Of a stretch of 64,000 bases of DNA, positions 33,878 to 45,600 are shown piece by piece. The position numbers and the translations under genes are program-made. This DNA is from Heloderma charlesbogerti. Taxonomy: Eukaryota; Chordata; Lepidosauria; Squamata; Helodermatidae. The notes under the pieces were generated by a model. It was not told the DNA's origin. It saw nothing but the letters and a program-made list of their open reading frames with translations, and did no database searches. Positions within the stretch are counted from its first letter, which is position 1, and each line of letters starts with the position of its first letter. Location: NCBI GenBank assembly GCA_026122225.1, contig JANEZZ010002062.1, positions 434,001 to 498,000 on the forward strand. Direction: 5' to 3'.

Positions 33878-33990
33878 ATCTCTGTCCGTCTGTCTGGGTG
33901 TCTGTCTCATCTATATCTGTCTCCTCTCTCTCCCTCCCTCTTATCCTCCCTCCTTCTTTCTCTCTCCCTTGTTCTCTCTCTCTCTCTCTC
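33750..33990. repeat. Long (TCTG)n/(TC)n pyrimidine tract
   Basis: About 240 bp of pyrimidine-rich repeats: (TGTC)n, then (TC)n at 33826-33866, then mixed TCTCTG/TCCCTC units. It creates long low-complexity frames on both strands that are not genes. A mirror-symmetric tract of this type could form triplex DNA. Confidence 0.9.
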
Positions 33991-34439
33991 TCAAATATCT
34001 GTCTCTCACATCGACACGCACATTCTGTCCCGTCAGTCCCGTCTGTCCATCCATCCCTCCATCCATCCAGTCTCAAGATCAAAGCAAAATAAGCCCCCTC
34101 TAGAATGTGTTTTGTTAAGACGGCCAAGCATTGACTCCTTTGCCTCCAAAAAGAGTGATAAGACAGTTGGGGAGTGAGAGGAAAACAAACTGCTTTGTCT
34201 TCCCCTTTGCTTTTACCCTCTTCCCTGGTCCCATCCTAGCCTGCAGCACAGATCTCTCCACTTTGCATTGCCGACCTGGGAATTGGCTAAATGGCTACTT
34301 GTGTGCAATTACTATTCCCACTGCCAGTCAGGGCATGGACCCCAGCCTTTTCAAGAAGCAATAAAAGTCCAGATAGCCCCTGTTGTGAAATATGAACCTG
34401 GCCTTTGCTGCAGGGGAGAAAAAGAAGTCAGTGTATAAG

Positions 34440-34558
34440 ATACACACACACACACACACACACATGTTCCGTTTCAGACACACAAAGAAAGACTTTGACT
34501 TGACAGAACCTAAAGCAGTTTGGCAGTTCTTCATTCAAGATGACGTAAATGGGTGCAG

Positions 34559-34609
<51 letters not shown>

Positions 34610-34612
34610 TGA
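34440..34612. repeat. (AC)n and (GT)n(GA)n microsatellites, head to head
   Basis: (AC)n at 34441-34464 faces (GT)n at 34561-34589, about 97 bp apart, and (GA)n follows at 34590-34608. Confidence 0.9.
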
Positions 34613-34712
34613 GTGAGTTGTGGGGAGAGCATCCATCCATCACAGGAGGCAAAAGGCATTTCTAACTTAAGGTTGGATAAACAGGTATTAGATTATTATC
34701 TTTCCTTTACTG

Positions 34713-35043
34713 CAGGGGTGCAGAACGTCTTCCAGCCCAAGACCCAAATTCCAATTGTGAGACGTTCTCGGGGGTCACATTCCAGTGGTGGGCAGGGCTG
34801 AAGGCAAAAGGGTGGGCCTAGTTAGCAAAAATACTAGTATATTTATTTCACCATTTTAAAAGGTTGAAATGCCTCTGTCAAAGCTTAGTTACTAGTAGTA
34901 AGAGCTTTACGCTCCAGTACGCTATTATTTATGGCTGGCCCCTTTGGTTTTGGCCCAGCCCCCTTTTGCCTTTGGATCCACCCACCCCAGAGCATCTCTG
35001 AACTGAAATTCAGCCCTGAGGCTGAAAGAGTTTCAACATCACT
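34713..35043 (+). mobile_element. hAT MITE (CAGGGGTGCAGAACG)
   Basis: The left end CAGGGGTGCAGAACGTC and the right end GGCTGAAAGAGTTTCAACA match the 18424 family. No clear target duplication was found. Confidence 0.75.
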
Positions 35044-35059
35044 GGGTTATACTATCAAC

Positions 35060-35692
35060 AAATCAAGTCTGGCCGTCTGGAACTCATAATAAGGCCTCCT
35101 TGGTGGTGGCACACTGGCTGTGGAATTCCCTCCCACTGGAGCCTAGGAGCCTAGGAAGGCGCCTTATACAGAGTCAGACTATTGGTCCATCTAGGCCAGT
35201 ATTGTCAACACTGACTGGCAGTGGGGGTTCTCCAGGATTTCAGGCAGGAGTTTTTCCAGCCCTACTTGGAGATGCCAGGGATTGAACCTGGGACCTTGGG
35301 TACGCAAAACAAGGGCTCTGTTGCAGTGAGCAACAGCCCCTCCCATCTCAAGCAGTTTTCTTTCCCAGCTCTGCTACCTTGAGATCCTGCAATACTGGGG
35401 GTGCGAAGTATGTACTCTACCACTGAGCTACAGCCCTTCCTGTGGAGGTGAGATTGGCACCAACATTTGCTAGCGCTTGGCGCCAGGTGAAAACAATTCT
35501 TTTCTGCCAGGCCTTTTCATTAAGAGTTGGGCCTATGTATCAGAGCTGGATAGTTGAAGGGCAGTGTATATTAAATTTAATACTGATGGATGTTTGTATA
35601 TTTTATTGTATTTTATAATGACAATGTATATTGTGACAGCCCTAGGATCTTTTTACGATGAAGGGTGGGATATAAAAAAGTTTATAAATAAA
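35060..35692 (+). mobile_element. L2-like LINE 3' fragment, split by a tRNA SINE
   Basis: 35060-35147 holds the C-terminal coding remnant (GGCTGTGGAATTCCCTCCC). The 3' UTR resumes at about 35437 and ends GGTGGGATATAAAAAAGTTT with ATAAATAAA. The SINE at 35148-35436 interrupts it. Confidence 0.7.
35148..35436 (-). mobile_element. tRNA-derived SINE, reverse orientation
   Basis: GGCGCCTTATACAGAGTCAG is the reversed tail and GATTGAACCTGGGACCTTGG the reversed B-box region. The far end, CTCTACCACTGAGCTACAGC, is the reversed A-box head. Same family as 56646-56850. Confidence 0.8.
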
Positions 35693-35907
35693 ACTGCAGA
35701 TCTACAATCTTACCTACACATCGAATCAATTCATACTCCCATTAAGTTTTTGCATGTCTTTACTTGCTCACTAACAACTCCTCATTACTATTCCTGTTTG
35801 GTTTTACCTATTCCAATATTGGGGTGGGGGCAGAATATGTCAGTAACAACTCTCTCTCCTACATATCGCTTTTTACCTTCTCTGAGGGATGTGATATGAA
35901 ACTTTAA

Positions 35908-36046
35908 AGCTGCAATCCTATGCATGTTTAGGCAGAAAAAAGTCCTACAAGTCCCAGCTTGGCCCAGCCAGCCATATTGGTTGGGGGATGCTGGGAGCTG
36001 TAGGACTTTTTTTCTGTCTAAACATGCGTAAGATTGCACCCTAAGA
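35908..36046. mobile_element. Palindromic repeat GCAATCCTATGCATGTTTA, complete copy
   Basis: The left arm GCTGCAATCCTATGCATGTT is mirrored by AACATGCGTAAGATTGCACC. Inner arms (AAAAAGTCCTACAAGTCCC and GGGAGCTGTAGGACTTTTTT) are also inverted. It is a foldback element with no coding capacity; its superfamily was not determined. Confidence 0.75.
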
Positions 36047-36239
36047 CATTTTAACATCAACAACACTTGTGTAAGCCACTTTATTATGTATTTATTATAT
36101 TTATTAAATGCCTGATAAAACTAGTTCTCTAGGCATTTTATGGCTGGTTCCCATACTCAGAGATTCCTCCATATGGAAGAGAAAAAGTAATGTGAATGGA
36201 TGTATGCTGTCCAGAAAGTTGATTTTCCAGTAATATAGG

Positions 36240-36480
36240 TAATATTGTAGATTTGTAATCTTTATTGATGGATTGATTTATAAAGATTTTTTTTTAATAG
36301 TCTGCCCTTCATCATAAAATGATCCCAGTGTGGTCACAATACACAACACGTCATAAAATACAATAAAAGACACAAAAGTCTGTCAGTATTAAATGTGTCA
36401 ACAAGCTATGTTTTCATCGTACTTATCCAACAAACCTTCTCCGTTCCTTCTTCTATAACAGGTACAATTGGTTTTGAGAT
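36240..36480 (-). mobile_element. Reversed L2-like 3' end
   Basis: The opposite strand of the L2 3' UTR at 35570-35692: CTGCCCTTCATCATAAAATG and CACAATACACAACACGTC. Confidence 0.5.
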
Positions 36481-37868
36481 ACATTGTCCAAATTTGGTTA
36501 AACCAGTCTAAAATATGTTGTGCCACAGTGATGAGGAGGATCTAATACAGGGGCTACCACATCCCCCGGCTGTCAATGCAGCTCCTTGGTTACAACTTCT
36601 GTGGTTCCACCACCTGTCTCATCCAGCCACCACATCTGTGCAGATCAGCAACAGGAAGCTGTGGCTTTATCTGTGGGATTGCAATGTAGCTTCAAGTGTC
36701 TTCCAAGACATTTTGCTAGGCTGTGCACGAACCTCCCAATTCGCTTCAGATGCCATTCGGACCTTCTGAATTGGCCCCACTTTGCTTTGGACCAATTCGG
36801 ACCCAATCTGATTTGCTTTGGATTCGGATCTGAAGTGACATTTGGATATCCAAATTATTCTGATTTTACATTTTCCCATTGAGTTGCATTGGAAAACAGA
36901 AACAGCCATAACTTTTTCAGTTTTTATGATGAATACATGTAATTTGGGGACCTGGCAGCCCTCATGGACATGATTCCACTTGCCCAGTTTCAGATGGTGT
37001 GGCCCAGTAATTTCTGTGCAAGGCGCAGGTAAAACGTGCTTTTTTCAACAAAAGCTCTCAAACCAAAGAGCTATAACTTTTCACTGTTTCCACAGAAGTG
37101 CATGAAATCTGGGGACCTGACAGCCCCAGTGCAGATTACCAAACCTGCCAAACTTCAGAGCATTTGGCCCAGTAGTTTTTATGCTAGGTGCAGGTAAAAT
37201 GTGCTGTTCTCAGAAACTCCAACCAAAGGTGATAAACTAAAGGGATAATCAGATAAGTTAGGTGTTTAAGAGATGATTAGGAGGAGGTCACTATCCCTAA
37301 TCTCTGGTGTAGGTTTTTTTTAAGTACAATAACCCCTTTTTAAAGTAAAAATAACCCCTCTCCCTTAGTACTTTCCTTTTCAGCTACACACTGGATAACC
37401 TCAGGCTCTCTTTGGCTGAATGGAATACACATTACCTGGGAACACAGGTCTGCCCTAGACCAGGATGCACTATCCAGACTGGGGGTGAGCCAGCTGGGCT
37501 ATTGGTGCTGCTGGTCCCACTAGCACCTTGCCCACTTCTGCCCCTGCCAAGACCCCTTAGATACCTCATATTGGGGTTTCTTTGCACCACAGTAAACAAA
37601 TAAATTGTGTGTGTAGTGCTTTGCACATTATATATTATATATTGAATAATGTAGATGTATAGTGCTTTGCCCACTATATTGTATGGACTGTGTGTAGTGC
37701 TTTGCGCACACATGCACACACAGCACACACACATACAGACTCACAAGAGCAAAAGAAAAGAAGATACAGAAAGAAAAACTACCTACAAGCTGGAGAGGTG
37801 GGGTGGGGGTGGGGATTCCACTATAAAGCCTAACAGAAGAGAAAAGGTGGTGTGTGTGTGTGTGTATA

Positions 37869-39718
37869 GAATCATATAATAGTAGGGTTGGAAGGGACCT
37901 ATAAGACCGTTGAGTCCAACCCCCTGCTGAATGCAGGAATCCAAGTCAGAGCATCCCTGACAGATGGCTGTCCAGCCTCGTCTTGAATGCCTCCAGTGTG
38001 GGAGAGCCCACTACCTCCCTAGGTAATGGGTTCCATTGTCGTATTGCTCTAACTGTCAGGAAGTTTTTCCTGACATTCAGCCGGAATCTGGCTTCCTGTA
38101 ACTTGAGCCCATTATTCCGTGTCCTGCACTCTGGGATGATTGAGAAGACATCCTGGCCTTCCTCTCTGTGATAGCCTTTCAAATATTTGGAGAGCACTAT
38201 CCTATCTCCCCTCAGTCTTCTCTTCTCAAGGCTAAACATGCCCAGTTCTTTCAGTCTCTCTTCATTGGGCTTTGTTTCCAGTCCCCTGATCATCTTTGCT
38301 GCCCTCCTCTGAACCCTCTCCAGCTTGTCTGCATCCTTCTTAAAGTGTGGTGCCCAGAACTGGACACAGTACTCCAGATGAGGCCTAACCAGTGCTGAGT
38401 AGAGGGGAACTAGTACTTCACGCGATTTGGAAGCTATACTTCTATTAATGTAGCCAAAAATAGCATTTGCCTTTTTTTGCAGCCTCATCACATTGTTGGC
38501 TCATATTCAGCTTGTGATCTACAACAATTCCAAGATCCTTCTTGGTTGTAGTATTTTTGAGCCAAGTATTCCCCATCTTGTAACTGTGCACTTGGTTTCT
38601 TTTTCCTAGGTGCAGAACTTTGCATTTATTCCTATTAAATTTCATTCTGTTGTTGTCTGCCCAGCACTGCAGCATATCAAGATCACTTTGAATTTTGCTT
38701 CTGTCTTCCAAGGTATTAGCTATCCCGCCCAATTTTGTGTCATCTGCAAATTTGATCAGCCTTTGATCGGCCTTCCCTGCACCTCCTCCTCCTCCAAGTC
38801 ATTAATACAAATGTTGAAGAACACTGAACCCAGGACTGAGCCCTGCAGTACCCCACTGATCACCTCTACCTAGTTTGAGAAGATCTCATTGATAAGCACT
38901 CTTTGAGTCCGATCCTGTAGCCAACTGTGGATCCACCGGATCGTTGTTTCATCTAGCCCGCTTTGAGCTAGTTTGCTCATCAGGAGATCATGGGGCACTT
39001 TGTTGAAAGCTTTGCTGACGTCGAGGTATATTATGTGCACAGCATTCCCACAGTCCACAAGGGAGGTTATTTGATCAAAAAATGAGATCAGATTTGTCTG
39101 GCAGGATTTGTTCTTGACAAATGCATGTTGGCTTTGAGTAATCACAGCATTGTTTTCAAGGTGCTTTCAGATGGATTGCTTTATCATCTGCTCCAGGATT
39201 TTCCCAGGGATTGATGTCAGACTGACTGGTCTGTAGTTCCCAGGTTCCCCCTTTTTGCCCTTTTTGAAGATAGGGACAACATTAGCCCTCCTCTAGTCAT
39301 CTGGCACTTCACCTGTCCTTCATGATTTCTCAAAGATAAGAGACAGCAGTTCTGAGAGTTCTTCTGCCAGTTCCTTTATTACTCTAGGATGCAGTTCATC
39401 TGGCCCTGGAGATTTGAACTCTTTCAAAGTAATTAGGTGTTCCTTGACCATATGCTTATCGATCTCAAGCTACAATCCTGACCCTTCAGCCTGTACTTTG
39501 CCTTTGAGGTACAGGCTGAAGTCCCCCATTACTACTACATCATGCTTCCTTGAAACATTGGCAATTTGCTTTTCAAAAGTTTCATCCTCATCTTCTCCTT
39601 GTTTGGCTGGCCGGTAGTCGACCCCGACCACCATGTTCCTTTTATTCTTTCCTCCATTTATTTTAACCCAGATGCTCTCGATGGGGCTACCAAGCTCATC
39701 CTCCTGTATTTCCTCCTA
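37869..39718 (-). mobile_element. CR1 LINE nested in the hAT element
   Basis: On the minus strand it begins in an endonuclease remnant, passes through the reverse transcriptase and ends with the CR1 tail (GGGTTGGACTCAACGG, then ATGATTC). TGTATA occurs on both sides (37863-37868 and 39719-39724), consistent with a short target duplication. Removing it restores continuity with the first hAT copy. It is 1850 bp and 5'-truncated. Confidence 0.9.
37946..39700 (-). pseudogene. CR1 ORF2 (endonuclease/reverse transcriptase), broken
   Basis: From 39640 downward the minus strand encodes an endonuclease C-terminal remnant (DVVVMGDFS), then jumps to the pre-RT linker (DELHPRVIKELAEELSELLS), suggesting an internal deletion. 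The RT domain follows with PVSLTSIPGKILEQ, motif A (HIIYLDVSKAFNKVPHD, about 39040) and an intact FADD box at 38739-38750. The C-terminal part is continuous from 38491 to 37946 ([28 protein letters not shown]). Several stops and frameshifts make it non-functional. Confidence 0.88.
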
Positions 39719-40407
39719 TGTATAAAGATAAGTGTTGAAATCAGAAGGGAAGGAATACAGGAATAGAGAAAGCGGGGCGGGGGGAGCCGAAGACCAAGGA
39801 AAGGAAAGTACTTTTTAATGGTGTTTTTTTAAAAATAAAAATAAAAATAAAGAATCTATAAAAGCAAGCAAGAAAGGGTAGACTAATAGGAATAATTGAA
39901 TTGGGAAGGGCTGAGTAAGAAGGAAGAAGAAGAAGTGAACCAGCTGTAGAACACACAGCCCTAGCCAGCCAACTCTCTCTCCAACCAACTCTCTAACCAA
40001 CTCTCTCTCATAGTGAAATGAAAGCAGACTGATCTCCTGTTATATATAACATCCCCCCCACCCCCCGGCACTGATCGGAGACTGCTGGCTTAAGTTCAGC
40101 CCTCATCTGGCAACTAGAGTCGCCATTTGCCAAGGCTCACCATTTCCCCCCTCTGTCCTCCTCCTCGTCCCCTCCCTGATCTTTCACAAGTTGATACATT
40201 TTTAGAGACAGGCTGTCTGGGCTTCAGAATGGCTTCAGAATAGCTCTGAATCTCTGAGGTGCACCGAGGTGCTTTGTGGGCAACCCGCTTAGTTTCGGAC
40301 CACCTCGGGGCTATTCTGACCTGCTTTAGGGCTCCACAAAGCCCCTCCGAAGCACCCTGATTCCCTTCGGGATTTGGAGCGAAGTGGTGCACAGCCCTAC
40401 GTTTTGC

Positions 40408-41585
40408 TACCTCAGAAGAAGGTGACCCCCTCCCTATCCCACATACAGAAGCAGAACGTACTGGCGGCTGAATGTTACTTCAGCGCTGGTGTGGGTCATC
40501 CTCCACAGCACCTGAGCACTGCAAATGCTATAAAATGAAGCCACAGCGGTGCCAGCAGTTGCCATGGGAGCAGAGCAACACACGTGCTAGGCCTACTGAA
40601 GTTCGTGGCCTGGGATGGGTGCCCGTCTTGTCTGTTCAGGGATCTTTCCCAACAGCTTTGTGGGCTGAACTACACACCGCGTTAAATGCATAGTGTGCAG
40701 CTGATGCTAACTTTTTTTGTTACTTCAGCGCAGGCTCCCAGTCCAGACTGGGACAACCACATGGATGTGGGGGAGAGTTATATGTTTTCCCCAAGGCCCC
40801 CCTCCCCGCGGAAGGAAAAGGAAGGAAAAAGAAGGAAAAAGCAAGGAAAAAGACCTGCAGTGGTGCCAATTGAGGTTTCTCACCCCTTTAGCCCTGTACC
40901 AGGGGCGGGGGAGGATGGGAGAGCAGCTGGGTTGAAGGCTTAACCTTTCTACCTATGTGTGATGGTCCCAATCTGGATCAGGTCCCTGTGCGCTAACACT
41001 AAAAAAAGAAGAGGTTAGGATCAGCCACATGCTATGCATTCAATTTAGAGTGTAGTTTAGCCCTGTGATGTACTGGGAGAAGGCAACTAGGTGAGACAGC
41101 CAGTCAGCTCAGGCCAGTTATAACCAAGGATTGCTTTCACCACTAAGGCACTAGCTTAGGAGTTCCTGCCACTTGGGGGGCTCAGGAGAAACATTTGTGG
41201 GGCTACCACTCCCCCACCCCCCGCATCTGTCACCTTTGGTGACTGCCTCACTCTGCCTAACGGTTGAGTTTTCTATTTCAAGTCACTTCCCCCACGCAGA
41301 TCAGCCCCTGGAAGCTATGGCTTTATCTGTGGAATTGTAAAGTAACATCTTACGCCTTCCATGCAATTGTCTCCCAGTGTACAGGTTGGTTTAGATTTGC
41401 CAGCTGATCAGGGGTGCAAGTGGGGGGAAATTGCCCAGATATTTTTTTCTAGCTTTTGAAGAAATTGCTGGGATGTATTGGTGTAAAGCTGGCTGTTTTG
41501 TGTGGGGGTTTAAGCTAAATTCAGCATCATAATTTTCACTTAGTGTGCACACGTCGACTGTGCAGCCCTTGCATGTATACGAGAG
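40408..41585. other. Non-coding, nothing recognised
   Basis: An A/G-rich tract (GGAAGGAAAAGGAAGG) lies at 40811-40850. No gene was found. Confidence 0.4.
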
Positions 41586-41721
41586 CAGGGGTGGGCAGAA
41601 TATAGATCTCTAGATGTTTGGGGCTTCAACTCCCAGAAGACCCTTCCAGCATGACCAGTGGTCAGGACGTGTGGGAGTTGAAGTCCAAAACAGCTGGAGA
41701 TCTACTTTCTACCCAGCCTTG
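41586..41721. mobile_element. Palindromic hAT MITE, CAGGGGTGGGCAG subfamily
   Basis: Flanks TACGAGAG and CACTAGAG match at 6 of 8. The arms carry GGGCTTCAACTCCCAGAAG and GTGGGAGTTGAAGTCC. The copy at 53558-53693 belongs to the same subfamily. Confidence 0.8.
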
Positions 41722-42140
41722 CACTAGAGATAGAGGTTTGGGGGCTCACCTACAGTGAGTTTTGCATGCGTCTGTGTGAGATGTTGCAGGGTGCATGGGT
41801 GTGCTTCTCTATGAGTGAGGTGTTGTGAGATCTACTTTGTGAGATCTGCGTAGATCTATGTTGTGATCTACATTGTCATCTACATTATACATTTATGTTT
41901 TGTGATCTACGTAGAGCTACATTGTGAGATCTATGTTGTGAGATGTTGCAGAGTGCATGGGTGTGCTTCTCCATGAGTGAGACCTACGTTGTGAGATCTA
42001 CTTTCTGACCGGCCTTGCATTAGAGAGACAGGTTTGGGGGCTCAGCTACAGTGCGCTGTTTTGCATGCTTCTGTGTGAGACGTTGAAGGGTGCATGGGTG
42101 TGCTTCTCCATAAGTGCATGGGTGCGCTTCTCCATAGCTG
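41701..42140. repeat. Tandem duplication, 297-bp period
   Basis: The segment starting TCTACTTTCTACCCAGCC at 41701 recurs from 41998 (TCTACTTTCTGACCGGCC) and runs through GGTTTGGGGGCTCA, GTCTGTGTGAGA and GCATGGGTGTGCTTCTC. The second copy starts with the last ~20 bp of the MITE at 41586-41721, so duplication followed MITE insertion. Inside, GTGAGATCTAC-like units repeat irregularly. Confidence 0.85.
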
Positions 42141-44282
42141 CTCTCCCCTGCCAAACTTTAGTGAACCAAGTGAAGCAAGGTGAGTGGTGGCAGAGAGACC
42201 TGGCAGTGGCAGCTGCAGGCGTTGCTCTCAACACCCCAGTTCCCTCTTCTTCAGAGGACAAGGGCTCCAGATCTTCTGAGGATGACGGTGCAGGATGCTG
42301 GTCCATGACACCCTCCTAGATACCTGGGCAACACTGGAATGGGGAGGGGCCACAGTGTTGGTTCGTCCCACATGGTTTGTGGTTCTTATGTTACCATTGT
42401 GGTACTGGAAGGAGTCACGCTACAGCAACTCCCATACCACAAAAGGAAGTAAGAAGCAGGCTTCAGAGAAGCCTTCAGAAAAACCCAGATGCACTGTTAA
42501 GCATAGGTTAAATTTGCATGAACCTGACATAAGCCTAATCATTCAAAGTGACACCGAAGGGCTCTTTAAATGTTACTGTAGCTGAGTGGGACTTGTTTTC
42601 TGCAAACAGCTTTTGTGTGGCTTGGGTCACAATTCAATGGCCCAGTTGTGGCGGCTCATTCTGTGGTTGGGACCTATATGATCAGTCCCTGTTCACCCTG
42701 TGGTAACATTAGCTCACCTGCATGTTCTTAGAAAGGAATCACCTGACAGGACTGCTTCCAGATGAAGTTTTTATCATGCAGTCATCTAGGACATTTTCGG
42801 AATTTTACTGGGAGTCCATATGATGGCGTCATCCGCTTGTAATCTTCCTGTGTTTTCCCGTCGCAGCTGCTTCTTTTTTTCAACCCCCCCAAAATCTGTT
42901 AAAGAGGAAAAGTCGGGATAGGTGCTGAAAGCCTTTTGACTGGTAGCGCTAGGAGCCCTCAATCTGGAAGCACCCAGTGTTTTTAAGATCTTGGTCTTAT
43001 CAGGTTTGTCTTCAGTTACCATAATTTTGTTACTGTTTAAAGAAGGAGAGAAAAAAGAGAGATGAAGGTAACCAGAGTTTAATCTGATGAGACAGAGATT
43101 TTAAGAACAATATTGGGGCCATTTAAATGCTTTTCTGTGAACGTCTTTGCAGGTGAGCTAGTTTAATCAGTTTATAACACACAACAAAACATTGCCTTTA
43201 AACAAATCTACATCCGATTTTCTTTCACGATAAACAATAACAGGTTGCCAGTTTCAAAATAAAAGTATCCAATCGTTGTCAACTTCCTCTTACACAAACA
43301 AAGCACACACCCATCTATATTATTGCATAGTCCCATAGTTTTCTTATCCATTCCTTAACTGATGGTGTCTTTTCTTCTTTCCAGTTTCTGGCTTATACTA
43401 TTCTTGTTGCTGCTACAACTGAATTACTTAATTTCTTTGCCATTTGAAACTCAGTCGACTTGGACTAATCTGGCAAAAATGAGTGCTGTTGTGCTCTTTT
43501 GTTTTGCTATTAAAAGTTAATTGAATTTTCAGAGAGCGTGCACATATACAAGACATATAAAATGTAGGTTTGCACAATGTGCTCTCTTTCCATAAAACCT
43601 GCCCCCCATCCCACCACAATTCCCTAAGCATTTATCTCCATAAATAAACAAGCGAGAAAGCAAACAAACAATTAACAACAAGAAATTCTACCCTGCGAGA
43701 GGATGATATTTTGTCTCACGACATTATAAGGTGTAGTTTGGGGGTAATTACAAAACCGGCATCTGAACATTAATCTGTAGGCAATGGAAAGGATTATAAA
43801 TACCCAGCAGCCTCTTGTGGGGGATCATAATAAGTCTCTGAGTTAAGGGCAGAATTCGATCTCCAGAGTGAAGCCATGGGTCATGCCTCAAATCGAGTGT
43901 GTGTGTCTTTGTGTTCATTGATCTTGCATTGCTGTGGGAGAGTATGTCTAATTTGAGCTTTTAGGGTCAAATTTAAGGGCAAAAAAGACTGTTTCCTGTT
44001 GCACAGTGATTAGGAGACCAGTCAATATCTATTGTAAGAGGCTTACCATGTCCCTAAGCGGTGAGAGGTTTCGGGGTCAGTGCTACAGGGTTTGGTTTCC
44101 TTTGGACAAACATTGGAGTCTTAGGGCATCTTTGTAATATTGGCTTTATTTTAAAATGTACAAATGGAGCATTGGTGGAGGCAAATTGGCACCCCTACAT
44201 CAGAATGGAGACCCCCCTAGAGAGCAACTGGGCAGCCTTGCCCCAACACTGCTCCTCTGGTTTCAGCTGTCATCTGCTGGAA
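42141..44282. other. Long unique non-coding stretch
   Basis: About 2.1 kb with little repeat content. The interval 43680-43990 (AGGATGATATTTTGTCTCAC through TCATGCCTCAAATCGAGTG) looks like unique conserved-type sequence. No open frame here has recognisable similarity or good splice borders. Confidence 0.4.
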
Positions 44283-44390
44283 CAGGGGTGGGCAATGTAC
44301 GGCCCTCAGATGTTTTGGCCTACAACTCTCATCATCCCTCACGTTGGCTGTGCTGGCTAGGGCTGATGGCCACAAATTTCCCCAACCTTG
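44283..44390. mobile_element. Palindromic hAT MITE with TSD
   Basis: TGCTGGAA and TGCTAGAA flank it (7 of 8). The left arm is TTGGCCTACAACTCTCATC; the right arm is shortened, ending CCCCAACCTTG. Confidence 0.85.
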
Positions 44391-45234
44391 TGCTAGAAAC
44401 TCTCCGCTTTCTCTTTCTCTGCTGCTCTTTGAGCTTTTCATTAAAACTCCAAACAAGTGGAAGTGTGTGTGTGTTTTGCGCTCTTCTGCTCTGCTCGGCT
44501 TCCCTTCCTTCTCCAAGCTGTGATAGGCCACTCTCCAAACATTCCAAAGAGATTCTTAATTATCGGGAGAGTAGGTGAGTCTGCAGCCACAACAATATAT
44601 TACCTCTGAAATCATAGCAAGAAAAAAAGAGGTGTGTGTGTGTGTGTGGGGGGGAAACAATTTCTCATTCAGCAGTTGTGGCAAAGAGATATTCTTTGTC
44701 CAAGGGTGGAGCAGCACGTTAGAGAAACGCAGGGCTGAGGCAGCCTGGTGCCACGATCTCTCTAGTCTTCTGTAATGTGTAGTACAGCTTACCTCCTTGT
44801 TCTGCGATCATCACGCTGTCTGCTTTCCCCCACCGCCCACCTCACTGTCGGCTTCCTTGAATGAGGAAACGCAGTGTCAGGACGGTGGGGTGATGTTGTG
44901 CTATGCATTGCAGAGTGGGAGAACCCAACACGGAAGTTCTATTTTTGCTGGCAGCTCCATGTTTCTCTTAACGTGGAGTTCTGCCCCTCAGGAAATGACA
45001 AGGGGTGGGGGTGGTTTTTGCTATCGCATTAAAAGGATAATCTTGCTCTGATGATCTCTCCATTTGGTCCTTCAGCAGGTGTTTGGTGTTTGTCTATTAT
45101 GTCTTCCCTGTGTTACAATAGGGCTGATTAATCGGAAATGAAACATTATGAACCAAACACCCAGCTGAGCTGGATGGCCTGTTTTTAACTAGTAGTGTGC
45201 TAGCTGTCAGAGATGCATTGTCTGAACATATCTG
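44391..45234. other. Non-coding, nothing recognised
   Basis: Contains a short (GT)n with G-tract at 44634-44653. No exon was supported. Confidence 0.4.
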
Positions 45235-45600
45235 TTAGGGATGGACGGACTCACCTTCGTCTGCGGTGCTGGGTTCTTGTTGAACCCCCACTGGCCAGCC
45301 GGCCCTGTTCAGCTCCCTGTTCCATGGGTGCCCTGCAAGTGCTCAGCGGCCGCCCAACCCCTCAGTGAGCCACCATTTTGCAAAAAATTAAAATAAATAG
45401 TGGTTCAGGTTTTTCTGCAGATGCAGTGTTTCATAAATGGTGGCTGTAAAGGGGCCATTTGCACAACATTAAAGGTGTAAATTGACCATTTATGCCTGTA
45501 ATGTTGCGTAAACGGCCCTTTTACAGTTGCCATGTATGTAACATTACATTTACAAAACTCCCAAGCTGCTATTTTTTTTTTTTTTAATGGCAGCTCACTG
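45235..45600 (+). mobile_element. Probable relative of the 47832 palindromic hAT element
   Basis: Starts TAGGGATGGACGGAC, like TAGGGATGGGCC at 47832. An internal hairpin has arms at 45442-45471 (GGCTGTAAAGGGGCCATTTG) and 45499-45531 (AACGGCCCTTTTACAGTTGC). No right terminus was found. The 182-codon minus-strand frame crossing it (45405-45953) has no recognisable domain. Confidence 0.5.

Larger units (their letters stand above)
36717..40399 (-). mobile_element. hAT element with TAGGCTGTGCAC ends, containing a CR1
   Basis: Second copy of the 9871-11588 family, inverted. It starts TAGGCTGTGCACGAACC and ends AAGTGGTGCACAGCCCTA. The flanks CATTTTGC (36709-36716) and CGTTTTGC (40400-40407) match at 7 of 8. 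Subtracting the CR1 at 37869-39718 leaves about 1.83 kb, close to the 1.72 kb of the first copy. The TATA-like TTATATATAAC is at about 40040-40050. Confidence 0.9.

Noticed and set aside
33600..34177. Overlapping Ser/Leu-rich frames of 118-167 codons
   Set aside because: Produced by the (TCTG)n/(TC)n tract, which has few stop codons in any frame.
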